Positions 34,861-45,770 of a stretch of 64,000 bases of DNA are shown piece by piece. How positions within the stretch are numbered: the stretch's first letter is position 1; the number at the start of each line of letters is the position of its first letter. The notes beneath the pieces were generated by a model, which saw only the letters and a program-made list of their open reading frames with translations, ran no database searches and had not been told where the DNA came from. Origin of the DNA: Apostichopus japonicus (lineage: Eukaryota; Echinodermata; Holothuroidea; Aspidochirotida; Stichopodidae); assembly GCF_037975245.1 (NCBI RefSeq), contig NC_092579.1, forward strand, positions 4,366,001 through 4,430,000. Reading direction: 5' to 3'. Made by a program: the position numbers and the translations under genes.

Positions 34861-35513
34861 GTAAGCAGACGGGAAACTGTTTCATTCTTCAAAGTACTTG
34901 GAAGGGGTTTAATTTGCCCGATATATGCTTTGAATTATTTTTCTTCTCCTAATATTATCAGAAAAGAACGTACATTGTATGAGAAAGCTTGAAATAGAAA
35001 AGAAGTAGTCCCTTGACAGAATAAGAATATAACCCAACCACAGCCAAAACTGCAATTTGTGTTGGGTTGTTCATTTGTATCATTCTCACCCAATAATGCC
35101 TATGTTTAATCAGGCCAGGTATACTTTTGATGGTCTAAAAGAATTGTATTTTCAGGTACATTAGTTTTGCATGATAGTCCATATAGTCCACGCCATGTTA
35201 TAACAAGTTCAATTCAACATGTACGTTTGAAGTTTAAAGCAAGCCAGACAAAACCAATCAATGAATCTTTCACACTGTTAGGCACCTTTGACTTGTGTGG
35301 ATCTCCTCGGTGAAAGTGGAATACAGTGTGTTAAAATTGTTGCAATGAAATAAATAGATTTCTGAATAATTCTTTAGTTTGATAGATATTAAATAGAATT
35401 CAGTGAGATTAAAGTTCACATGTTTATTTGTTGTTTTTTTTCGTAGTGAAAAAATGTTTTTTACCTTGTTGGAAACTTTACAGAAAGATTTCTTTCATTT
35501 CTGGTTATCCTAG

Positions 35514-35685
35514 ATTAAAACCAAGGAACACTTTTGGCGGTGGGCAAAATTGACCTTAGTGCCGAACCTGGAAGGGAAGTTCTTGTATAACGGTGACGTC
35601 GATCCTTCGTTAAATGGATTCTTTGCGGATCAGTCATCATACATCCTGGGATATCCAGTCTTGAGACAGCTCAGAGTCAGGTCTA
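35514..35685 (+). CDS. Exon 35: polycystin extracellular (TOP-like) domain
   Basis: Residues 2475-2531: EHFWRWAKLTLVPNL, then YILGYPVLRQLRVRS. The F.W....L...........LG...LRQLRV pattern is the N-terminal part of the TOP domain between TM6 and TM7. Donor TCT A/gtaaga. Confidence 0.93.
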
Positions 35686-36579
35686 GTAAGAATATTATGC
35701 TTTAATTTTGCACACCACTCCCCCCAAATCCCCACCCCCACCCCCATGATTCATTTTACATACAACACCGATAAATCTCACAACCATGTTGCTTGTTCCC
35801 TTCTGATTTTCAGAATAGCCAACATCAGATAAATTACCATTTTCTCTCCATATTTCTGTTATGATGAAAAAGTTGCAAGGAAAAATGAAAAAATTCTCCC
35901 TTTTTCTAGAAAGTTCACTCTTTTTGGAATGGAAGGACAATATCTCTTTGGTACCCATTTATGGCTTAAAAAAAGGATCAACTTCAAACAACAAATTCAG
36001 TGAAAATTTTGGAATTAAAAAAAAATGTGTAAACTCCTTCACTACTATGTCTTCATTTGGCCTGGTTTCATTTGTCACCACATTCTGAGAAATCTGCAGG
36101 ATACAGTAAGTGGTTGTTAAGAGTACAGGATATAAGCTTAAATTAATCTGGCTGTACTCTTAACAAACCCTAGCGTACTTCCTTTATAGATCTCGTAACT
36201 TCAATTTTCACTTCAATTTCATTTCCTTTATTCCTTTATTATATATTATATAATATTTATAAATAGGATCAATCATAAGTACACCTCCATTTTAGTCCAG
36301 TTCATTTCTATGATTTATAATTAATATTTGGGTCTTTTTTTCCCTTCTTTTTGCTAGAATAAATAATTTGAGCAATCAACTCCTTTTTATCCCCTATGTT
36401 ACCTGGGCTGTGTTGGCACGCATAATTTATGACATTAAAATGTAATATACTTTTATTCATTCATTATTACATCATTGGAATAATTGCATCGACAAATCCT
36501 GTTTCGATCTTTCGACCTAAACTTGTCTGGATCCTTTCGAGGTCTAAAGAGGTCTCTCTCTTATTCTGTTACTACCTAG

Positions 36580-36821
36580 ACCTCTGTGAACCACACTCTG
36601 CTTTTGTGAACATCATCAACAACTGCAACACTCATTACACGTTCCTGAATGAGGACGAGGCGTCTTACAGTGCAGGATGGACGCCGTATAACGAAACAAC
36701 CACTTACCCGGAGTACAAGTACATCGATGCAGAGAAACTCGACGGATATCCCTTCTTTGGCAAGCATGCGTTCTACTCTGGTGGTGGATACGTGGCTAAA
36801 CTCAAAGGAAATCAAGAAAAG
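36580..36821 (+). CDS. Exon 36: TOP-like domain core
   Basis: Residues 2532-2612: NNCNTHYTFLNEDEASYSAG, then YKYIDAEKLDGYPFFGKHAF and YSGGGYVAKL. C...Y....ED..SY..GW and YSGGGYV.L are strong polycystin TOP-domain marks. Weak donor AAG/gttggt, but the phase fits. Confidence 0.93.
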
Positions 36822-36960
36822 GTTGGTCTCTTCCGATCAGTTCCACATGTCAAAATATGAAAGAAATGAAAGTATATTTGTCTGATTGTCCATCTAATAC
36901 AAAACAGCAAATATTTGACCGCCCCATCTGCCTGCCTCAATAATATCTAATAGATGATTG

Positions 36961-37100
36961 GTAGCCTACTACCACAAGACTAAATGACACCCGTCCTGGT
37001 AGCCTAAATCACCTCTCCTAGTATGAACAGGTAGCCTACTACCACAAGACTAAATGACACCCGTCCTGGTAGCCTGAATCACCTCTCCCAGTACTAATAG
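36961..37100. repeat. 70-bp tandem duplication
   Basis: GTAGCCTACTACCACAAGAC begins at 36961 and 37031, and the 70-bp units are nearly identical. A third, decayed start is seen at 37101. Intron 36. Confidence 0.92.
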
Positions 37101-37280
37101 GTAACCTAATAACACAGGTTGTAAGTTATATCTTTCCAAAGTGTAAATGATCTCTTCAAAACTTCCAAACAAACCCAAAATATGGTAGAAACAATAAAGA
37201 TAATTCAGTTCATCATATCATATATAAAATATATATAAATATTTTGTACAATTTCTCTATCTTTTGTATTGTCTTTACAG

Positions 37281-37373
37281 ATTATGAATAGAATTGATAG
37301 GCTTTTGTCAGAGAAGTGGTTGGACAGTAATTCCAGGGCACTGTTTGTTGAAATCTCCATGTATAACGCACAC
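37281..37373 (+). CDS. Exon 37: TOP-like domain end
   Basis: Residues 2613-2643: DRLLSEKWLDSNSRALFVEI, then SMYNAH. Matches L....W.D..TRA.F.E...YN. Donor CAC/gtaagt; the following 2-kb intron holds the CT-rich minisatellite. Confidence 0.93.
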
Positions 37374-37790
37374 GTAAGTCTACTACTGTCTCCTGATTAC
37401 TACTCTGGGTGGAAACTGACAACTCTAGTAGTATAACTTAAATGGCCGACATTTTTATCATAGCTGCATTGATCTTCTTCATACTAATACAAGGCATTTA
37501 AGTAACTGACCCAATACAGCTCACCTAAGCAGGAGTCACTTTTGGATGTATCACCTTTGTACCATGCAGGCTTATGGTCTCAATTACCAAGAAGGGAATG
37601 AGTAAGCCCTCCCCTTTTCTCTTACCCTATCACCGTCCTCCACCCCATCCTCTTCCTCACACATCTGCACTTGTATGTTGTTTTTCCTCTTGTTACTCGC
37701 ACTTCAAGTTCACCGAGCACCCTTTACTAATTAAGTCTCATTGTTACACCACTCTGCCCAGCTCATCTCCTCCTCATTCATCCATCACCT

Positions 37791-38553
37791 CCTCAGCCCT
37801 TCCATCTCTGCCCTTCCATCTCCTCCTCCATCTCTTCCTTAGCCCTTCCATCTCCTCCTCTACCCTTCCATCTCCTCAGCCCTTTCATATCCTCCTCAGC
37901 CCTTCCATCTCCTCCTCAGCCCTTCCATCTCCTCCTCAGCCCTTCCATCTCCTCCTCAGCCCTTCCATCTCCTCCTCAGCCCTTCCATCTCCTCCTCAGC
38001 CCTTCCATCTCCTCCTCCATCTCTTCCTTAGCCCTTCCATCTCCTCCTCTACCCTTCCATCTCCTCAGCCCTTTCATATCCTCCTCAGCCCTTCCATCTC
38101 CTCCTCAGCCCTTCCATCTCCTCCTCAGCCCTTCCATCTCCTCCTCCATCTCTTCCTTAGCCCTTCCATCTCCTCCTCTACCCTTTCATCTCCTCAGCCC
38201 TTTCATATCCTCCTCAGCCCTTCCATCTCCTCCTCAGCCCTTCCATCTCCTCCTCAGCCCTTTCATATCCTCCTCAGCCCTTCCATCTCCTCCTCAGCCC
38301 TTCCATCTCTGCCCTTCCATCTCCTCCTCCATCTCTTCCTTAGCCCTTCCATCTCCTCCTCTACCCTTCCATCTCCTCAGCCCTTTCATATCCTCCTCAG
38401 CCCTTCCATCTCCTCCTCAGCCCTTCCATCTCCTCCTCAGCCCTTCCATCTCCTCCTCAGCCCTTCCATCTCCTCCTCAGCCCTTCCATCTCCTCCTCAG
38501 CCCTTCCATCTCCTCCTCAGCCCTTCCATCTCCTCCTCAGCCCTTCCATCTCT
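37791..38553. repeat. 20-bp pyrimidine-rich minisatellite with higher-order units
   Basis: Basic unit CAGCCCTTCCATCTCCTCCT. Variant units (CTCCATCTCTTCCTTAGCCC, TACCCTTCCATCTCCT and CCCTTTCATATCCTCCTCAG) recur in the same order about four times (from about 37826, 38008, 38140 and 38325), giving a higher-order repeat. It is strongly strand-asymmetric (C/T-rich on +). Intronic, despite a 385-codon open frame. Confidence 0.95.
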
Positions 38554-38665
38554 TCTTTCATTTCACTGCCCTTTGTCCTGTCTAATTTTATTCCTTCCTT
38601 TCTTCAGTGGTGTGTTTGGTTGTCTGCCTATTTGTTCTTTCAAATGTCTGTTTTTGTCTCAATTT

Positions 38666-38705
38666 GCCTCTCAAGAAGATCTTGTTAAGATGGAAATGTC
38701 AGGCC
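38666..38705 (+). other. 40-nt hairpin-like motif, copy 3
   Basis: Starts GCCTCTCAAGAAGATCTTGT and ends GGAAATGTCAGGCC. 32 of 40 positions match the 18656 copy with no gaps. The inner stem is ATCT/AGAT, where the C-G pair of copy 2 has become T-A. It too follows CT-rich sequence. Confidence 0.65.
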
Positions 38706-39412
38706 ATCTAAGATTTACCAATAATACCTAGGACAGGATCTTTGCAGTAGATCAGTAGTTTGTTTTCAGAATACCCCCTCTCTGAACTCAAGTACAACAT
38801 AGAAATGAGGAAATAGAGTATGGTAGCAAAGTGTCAAGATATGTGATTAATAGATTTGTAAACCACTGTTCTTGTGAACTTTTTTGGCCAAATTTCTTAT
38901 CCTTCACATAATAATGTCAAAGTGCCTGAAAAAAGTTAAAAGCTCCCAAATAGCCATTATTAAAACACACTACAGTCACCCGACTCATTGCAAGCATATT
39001 TTTTTTGTGAAAATCTCAACCCCTTTGTGTAAAATTGTAATTACATGTTTAACATGCATTTATCAGAGTTCACTAAAATCTGCCTGAACAGACATGGACA
39101 GGTAGCCTTTGAATTTAGAACTGACATCATGGATCACATTTTAGAATGGTATTTGTTTGTCAACCATTAGTTATTTATCAAACAACTGGAGAGGAATTGC
39201 AGCTGATGAATATTGCAGCTGATGAACGCAACACTTAAGATAATCTTGGTTAAGTGTAAAGCAAATGGTTAGGAATCAATACTGTGGCCTATTTGAACCT
39301 AATTCCTCCTTGTGGTATGTTGGCTAGGAATATTTTTTTTCTAATTACTAAATTACTTTTGAATTTCTGATCTGAAAGTATTTTTAAAGCTGACCTTTCT
39401 TTTGTTTCTTAG

Positions 39413-39628
39413 GTGAATTTGTTTGCTGTGGTTAATCTTCTTGTGGAGTTCCTCCCTACTGGGGGCGCCCTTCCCATCACAAAGATCGATGTGGTCCGAC
39501 TGGTCACTCTCAACACAGCTTTCGGAGCTTTCTATGTGGCCTGTTTAGTGGTATTTTTCTGTTTCATCTTGTTCTTCACGGTGAAGCAGCTGCTGAAACT
39601 TCGAAAGGAGAAGAGAGAATATTGGAAG
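39413..39628 (+). CDS. Exon 38: end of TOP-like domain and TM7
   Basis: Residues 2644-2715: VNLFAVVNLLVEFLPTGGAL is the last TOP strand (N.F..V..L.E....G). TM7 is about 2678-2703 (AFGAFYVACLVVFFCFILFF). It ends in a basic KQLLKLRKEKREYWK. Donor AAG/gtttgt. Confidence 0.94.
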
Positions 39629-39903
39629 GTTTGTATCGATGATTTCCATGTTGGTTTTACAAAGTAGTCTTTACAGTAAAGTAGTTGCATTTACATTACA
39701 AAAGGGATTGCACCATAATTTCTCCATCCCCCCGACTCCTTTCCCGAGCAAAACTACGTAGCTCAGCGACCATTGGGTGAGTTTAGACAAAGCTCTGTGG
39801 AATCGTTTTGATTTTTCCATGTAAATGCCACATTGTCGGCCTGCTCGGTCAAATCCCTGCCGCTGTTGACAGATATGTCACATTTTATTTTCTTCATCTT
39901 CAG

Positions 39904-40752
39904 AGCTTTTGGAATCTCTGTGAGTGCGGCATCATAGGTTTTTCGGTGGCTGCCTGTGTGGTGTTCTTCTACCGCCTCTTCGTCACCAACGACCTGATCG
40001 ATCGATTTCAACAGACACACGGCCAGGGATACATCAAGCTTCAGTACGTGGCCTACTGGAACGAACTTCTGGGATACATGCTGGGGTGGTTGATCTTCAT
40101 CGGGACTTTGAAGTTCCTGAAACTTCTCAAATTCAACCGACGTATCGGTCTCCTCTCCAGCACCATCAAGACCTGCTCCACGGACCTGTTCTACTTTGCC
40201 ATCCTCTTCTGCGTGTTCTTCTTCGCCTTCTCCATCGCCTTCTACCTCGTCCTGAACACGCAAGTGTACAATTACTCGGACTTCATCTACACCTGCGAGA
40301 CCTTGGTCAGTACCATCCTGGGGAAGTTCCACTTCAAGGAGTTGGCAGACGCCAATCGCACCCTTGGCCCCATTCTCTTCTTCCTCTTCATGGGCACCAT
40401 CACCTTCATCCTGGTCAACATGTTTCTGACCATCATCAACGAGGCCTTCAGTAACGTCAAGCGGGACATCTCCAAGCAGTCCAACGAATACGAGGTGGTC
40501 GACTTCATGGTCTACAGGCTCAAGTCCTTCTTCGGGGTCTCGACCAAATCGAACGTGGTGGAAGAGAAAGAATCGCCCAAGGAGGGCAAGCAGAAGACCG
40601 ATATGACTCCCATGGACGAGTTTCCAGACAAAGTCAACCAACTGCTCAACTCCATCTCGAGCGTCTACTTTGATCAGGAGAAATTTGAAGACGTCATGAA
40701 GAGCATGGAGAAACCCCGCAAGGGACGTTCCAGAGCGTTTATCAGCAACTGA
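39904..40752 (+). CDS. Exon 39: TM8-TM11, pore and C-tail, stop codon
   Basis: Residues 2716-2997, TGA at 40750-40752. TM8 about 2720-2741, TM9 about 2766-2790, TM10 about 2809-2833. The pore helix/filter region STILGKF is at 2851-2857 and TM11 (LGPILFFLFMGTITFILVNM) at about 2869-2895. It resembles the TRPP channel core, including ADANRTLGP before TM11. No Arg, Lys or His lies inside TM11. The tail of about 100 residues is charged with one likely helix (DKVNQLLNSISSVYFDQEKF). GC-rich relative to its surroundings. No intron splits the pore. Confidence 0.96.
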   Translation, partial: SFWNLCECGIIGFSVAACVVFFYRLFVTNDLIDRFQQTHGQGYIKLQYVAYWNELLGYMLGWLIFIGTLKFLKLLKFNRRIGLLSSTIKTCSTDLFYFAILFCVFFFAFSIAFYLVLNTQVYNYSDFIYTCETLVSTILGKFHFKELADANRTLGPILFFLFMGTITFILVNMFLTIINEAFSNVKRDISKQSNEYEVVDFMVYRLKSFFGVSTKSNVVEEKESPKEGKQKTDMTPMDEFPDKVNQLLNSISSVYFDQEKFEDVMKSMEKPRKGRSRAFISN

Positions 40753-41390
40753 AAGTCTTCTCTTAGTTTTTGTAGTTCTATATAACAGTATAGGTTATCT
40801 AGATTGTAGAGTGGTTACAATATTACATTTAAAACTTCAACTTTCTACTGACTTTTTATCTGTGATGTTAGAATCAAATAGTTTTACAGAATGACAATGA
40901 CATCAATTGTAGTTTTAATATTCAATCGAATTTATCATCCGAGGTATGAACTTCCTACTCCTCATGGTTAGTTAGTAATATTTTTATGATTAACAGTTTT
41001 GTGTCTGGTAGGTCAACTGATGATAGTGTCTGGAGGAGGTAGTAGAATGAGATACATAGACAAACAGTCATTCCATGCAGTGTTCTAAAGAAAGTCAATT
41101 AGGAGTGAGAGGTTTAGTTAGGTTTCAGGAATCATGCTATGATGAATATACATTGACAGTATCATATATGAACATATTCTAAGCTTCTTGTAATCAAGAA
41201 GCCATCTTTGAATCAACAATCGGTGTTTAAGTCAAGAATCAATGTTTGATTCAGCAATCAGTGTTTGATTCAAGAATCATGCTATGATGAAGACACATTG
41301 ACAGTATCATATATAAACATATTGTAAGCTTCTTGTAATCATGAATCTGAGTTTGATTCAACTTTTTGTCAATAAAATAACTGTAAAGTT
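40753..41390 (+). other. Probable 3' UTR with candidate polyadenylation signal
   Basis: Sequence after the stop is AT-rich and non-coding. The first AATAAA is at 41371-41376, and another is at 41760-41765. The stretch contains a direct duplication: 41128-41200 and 41273-41345 are alike at an offset of 145 bp. True 3' end not determinable without transcripts. Confidence 0.5.
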
Positions 41391-43069
41391 GAAGAGATTT
41401 CAGTCCTGATGGGATATCACTCTACCATCATCTTTTGTAGGGCACCAGAAAATTCCACCAATTTGTGGGGGGGGGGGGGGTTATTTCTCTGACCTGTAAA
41501 GTATAATGACAAATACCAATGTTAATATTGGTTTCTTTTGACCTGTTACCAGAAATGCAGGGAGCAAATATGTCATGTTATTTGACTTTTGATATCCTAG
41601 TTTATATATCTCGTGATTTTTGTGAAATAATGGAATTCTCATTTCTTTTCATAAATTAGAACTTTGCACCCCAGAAGGGAAACTTTTAGAAACTATATAG
41701 CTTTAATACTGGTATGGGATTTGACATGGACTAGCATATCAGCTAGAATGAAAATTTTGAATAAATATTTTGACATCAATTGATGTGTTAGCGTTAAAAC
41801 ATTGTCGATTGGATAGAGGAAGCATAGCCCGCTGTAGAATTCTTTCTTCTCGTGGGATGATCTTCAACGATCGTGGATGATCGTCAAGCCTATTTAAAGT
41901 CATCTGTATAATGGCAGTATTTAAATCATCCATGTACTGCATGATATAGAATAGTGACATATTTCTGTTGACATAGCTTGAAATATATTAGATTTTAATG
42001 TTTGAGTGGGGCATGAAATGCAGTGCTTGGATTTATATGTTCTGTTGAATTTTAATGTCACTTTCATGGCAGTATACTTAAAAATATTCCATCGATGTAA
42101 TGACATAAAATGTAAACATTCTTTGCATAAATTTAAATATTTTAAACATATGGTTTTAATGGAAAAGGAATCACAGTTTTTGGCATTGCTTTGTTCTGTT
42201 GGAAGGATTTTGAAAACCTGGCAAATGAAATTTCCGCATTTTAAGTGCTTCAAACGGCAGTTTATTTCATTTACGGAGTCACTTAGAATGTAAACCTTTT
42301 TTCCCTTTTACTTGAAATTGAAAAGTTTTAGGTTAAAATGTTTTTAATGGAAAATGAAACACATGCCTCAGAACTCATTGCTCTAATGGGGTAATCTCGA
42401 AAACTGTGAAATATAACAACGGCCTTGTGTTTGAAAGTCCTAATAATCATATTCCATGGAAAACCAACCATAAAAAAAAAAACGATTTTATCTCTCTCTC
42501 TCTCCACCTCTCACACACTCTCTCTCTCAGTTACCATATTTGATCTTTCCATTTTAATGTTTGTTATAAATTCGAATTTAATAGATGTTTTGTAGTTGAA
42601 TCATCATGTTTTTTTTTTTTTTAAATTTTACGTCCTCTGTTTTAGTTCAAGTCATCAATTTTTGCATCAATTAAAGGAAATGAAGAAAAAACGGAGAAAA
42701 AATATAAAAATATATAAAATGTTGATGAAACAAGAAGCAACCCCCACATTTTGTCAATTAGATAATCCACCCGATGCGTCATGTAATCTAAAATCCATTT
42801 GAGCTAATCCTCGTCTATGTATAGCCGTTAAGCGTCATAAATATACGCGCTCTCTCTATACCGATTAACAGTCCTTGAAATTAACTGCTTGCTTATATCC
42901 AATATTAGTGACAAATCCATATATAAACTTAATGCTTGCATACGTACCTGGCCATCTTTAAATATAAAGGTAACAATTTTAGTCGGTGGGAGAGGAAAAG
43001 TGGGTAGGTAAGCTGAGTGTTTGAAAATATTTCTGAGACGAGTCAACAAATTTTTTGCCTCAGTGGATG
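41391..43069. other. Intergenic, no gene seen
   Basis: AT-rich sequence with an 11-14 bp G run near 41467, a CT patch (42491-42532) and many stops in all frames. The second AATAAA (41760) could mark an alternative transcript end. Confidence 0.6.
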
Positions 43070-43077
43070 TTCTTAGG

Positions 43078-43399
43078 CAGGGGGTAGGAGTTGGGGGGGG
43101 GGGTGGGGGCACGTGCCCCACTTTTTTTCCAAAATAGCAAATGTGCCCTACTGGCAAATAAAATGTGCCCCTTTGATGAAGAACTGTCTTTTGGATATCT
43201 TAAGCCTTTGTTAATTTTAATATTTTTTTCAAAATTATTCACGTGCACCATAATAGTATTGACAGCATACTAACACATCATGTATATTGAAGTTAATATG
43301 GCCGGTGTGTAGACATCGGTTTATAGCATAACGAGTGGTGGTTTTAAAGTGCCCCTCTGATGTTGTGCCCCCCACTTTTTGGAAGCTTCCTACCCCCTG
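43078..43399. mobile_element. Non-autonomous hAT-like MITE (322 bp)
   Basis: Left end CAGGGGGTAGGAGTT; the right end in reverse is CAGGGGGTAGGAAGCTT. Flanking 8-mers are TTCTTAGG (43070-43077) and TTCCTAGG (43400-43407), 7 of 8 identical. GTGCCCC motifs recur inside near both ends. No coding potential. Confidence 0.85.
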
Positions 43400-44029
43400 T
43401 TCCTAGGCAGTCTGTGAGTGTTCATATGTCATAGTCCAAGAAAGAAGGGACAAAAATAAATACTTGGTCATGTTTCTTTAGCTGTTCTGGTTTTCAAAAT
43501 GTCAGGTTTTAAATTATGCTAAATATCGAAAATGCACTTGGGAATCCTACTTACGATCACAAGTAACCGCTTCTGGTCCCAAATGACTGCAGAATATTTT
43601 TCTTTGAAAAGCCAACTTTATTTAAAAAATAATATTCCCGAAAATTTCCCCCCAACTGTCATTCCACGAAATACAATATATAGTAGTATATACACGCTTA
43701 GATGAAAAAATGATGCTATATGTTGCAATTTTTGAAACAATATCGAAGAATTCTCGACTGTTTAGGTTGTACGGCATAAACAAGTCATAAATTAATGCTC
43801 AATACGCTAGGATGTCTAAAATATTCTGACGGGGTGGGGGGGGGGGGAATAACCGCTTTCATTTCTACCAAGCTATAATATTCATGAAACTTGTTTTCGT
43901 TGCGATTATTCAAATCAAGTTATAATTTTTTTTTTTGCGGCGATTCCGTTTAATTTCTTTATCTATCTTCTTTATAGGTCGACTATTATAACCTAACAAT
44001 AAATCAATATTTTCATACAATACAAATGA

Positions 44030-44735
44030 TATCCTGCAATGCTACCATACAATGCTATTCAACAATACCAGATTACAATGTAATCATATCAATACTTTTA
44101 CACCAATGTTATCATACAGTACTAACTAGGCCTAAAATTACAAAATGCCAGCATGCAATGCTTTATTATTCAATTCTATAGTTCAATGCTATGATACAAT
44201 GCTATAATACAATACTACCATACAATGCTATCGTACAAAGCTATTGTACAATGCTATAATACAATGGTATCATACAAAGCTATAATACAATGCTATGATA
44301 CAGTGCTATAATACGATAGTATCATAGAATGATACAATACAATGCTATGATACAATGCTATAATACAATATTATCATACAATGCTATATCATACAATGCT
44401 ATCCCACAATGCTATATCATACAGTGCTACAATACTATACTATATCATACAGTATTATCATACTATGCTATATCATACAGTGCTACCATACAATGCTATC
44501 ATACAATGCTTATATACAATGCTATATCATACAGTGCTATATCATACAGTACTATCATATAATGCTATCATATAATGCTATATCATTCAGTGCTATCATA
44601 CAATGCTATATCATACAGTGCTGTCATACAATGCTATAGCACACAGTGTTATCATACAATGCTATATCATACAGTGCTACCATACAATGCTATATCACAC
44701 AGTGCTATACAATAATATACAATGCAATTATTGTC
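44030..44735. repeat. ACAATGCTATCAT tandem array
   Basis: About 700 bp of 13-17 bp units (CATACAATGCTAT, with CAGTGCTAT and ATATCATAC variants), becoming more regular rightwards. The 60-115 codon open frames here are only repeats of this unit. Confidence 0.95.
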
Positions 44736-45454
44736 AGCATATAATTCCTATTAAACAATACAACAGTCTTATATTGATGATGTCGCTCAGTTTCACATTA
44801 CGTATATACTACTATGATCTCTTCCCGCCTCTCAAATTGGTATTGTTTCTCATTTGTTCCCTTGTCGTTTTATTTTTATTTTTAAGTGGGTTAATTTTAT
44901 TCAAAATGATTTTCGATGAAGCAAAGATCATAAAGACGGCACCATCATAAATCTATAGCCATATACCGCAGATATAATATTTAATGCCAAAACACTTTAC
45001 CGGCACATCTTCTAGTCTAAAGAGCTGACTTTTAAATTTTAATAATTTGCATACGAAACGCGGAGAACGATCAATTAGGGCTTGGAATCTGTGTGAGGTT
45101 AAAGATAAACTGTGTTCATGTATTATTAAAAGCTACAACCGGCAAAGCTGTTACTGATTTTACATCTTACTTGATAGATTTTAGAATTTTAAATTAAATA
45201 AATTCGCTTAAGACGACAGTTCTTCCTCTAATGGATATGACCTCGCCTAAAAGCTTTTCAAGAAAAAAATATGAATTAATTTCGACTATTTTATTTTACG
45301 TTTAAAACAACTTTACCATAATCGTTCTTATATATCGTTTACAAGTAGTATTGTTTCTTGGATTTCCCCTTAATTTTACCCTCGCAATATCATGATGTCA
45401 TTTTCCACATATATCCAAGTTTCGCAATGCTGAGAAATTGTTTTATAATGATAA

Positions 45455-45725
45455 TTCTACGACTACTACTACTAATAATACCAATACTACTACTAATAAT
45501 AATACAAGTAAACTAATAATACTACTAATAATAATACAAGTAATAACACTACTAACACTACTACTACTACTACTACTGCTACTACTACTACTACTGCTTC
45601 TGCTACTGCTACTACTACTACTACTGCTTCTGCTACTGCTACTGCTACTACTACTGTACTACTACTACTAATAATAATAATAATAATAATGATAATAATA
45701 ATAATAGTATTATAATCATAATAAT

Positions 45726-45767
<42 letters not shown>

Positions 45768-45770
45768 ATA
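45455..45770. repeat. Compound trinucleotide tract (ACT/AAT/ATC)
   Basis: Successive runs of ACT with GCT variants, AAT, then a pure (ATC)n run of about 14 units at about 45727-45768. Apparent poly-Leu, poly-Asp and poly-Val frames are artefacts of this. Confidence 0.97.

Larger units (their letters stand above)
1246..40752 (+). other. Polycystin-1-like gene (REJ / GPS / PLAT / 11-TM), 3' part, 39 coding exons
   Basis: Seen: 39 exons with GT-AG borders join in one frame into 2,997 residues plus TGA. Residues are numbered from the first whole codon at 1248. Order: PKD repeat (about 30-105); Cys-rich segment with eight Cys (217-271); PKD repeat with WDFGD (about 440-535); further PKD-like repeats (about 540-830); REJ module (about 833-1450); GAIN-like region and GPS (Cys 1846, 1861, 1874, 1876; HLT 1878-1880); TM1 about 1907-1928; PLAT about 1953-2066; TM2-TM6 between 2117 and 2446; TOP-like loop about 2450-2670; TM7-TM11 between 2678 and 2895; a cytosolic tail of about 100 residues. 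Known of the family: plasma- or ciliary-membrane receptor-channel subunits, autocleaved at the GPS, often paired with a PKD2-type subunit. Inferred: the same role here. The 5' end is outside the window. PKD1, PKD1L1-3, PKDREJ and sea urchin REJ3 are all candidate relatives; which is closest needs a phylogeny. Confidence 0.93.

Noticed and set aside
37574-38731. 385-codon open frame on + (Ser/Pro/Leu repeats)
   Set aside because: It is a 20-bp minisatellite that lacks stops. It lies inside an intron, and its unit cycles through all three frames.
39763-40641. Minus-strand open frame of 292 codons
   Set aside because: It is the exact antisense of the conserved TM8-TM11 exon. The + strand reading is a known family and the minus reading is Glu/Asp/Val low complexity.
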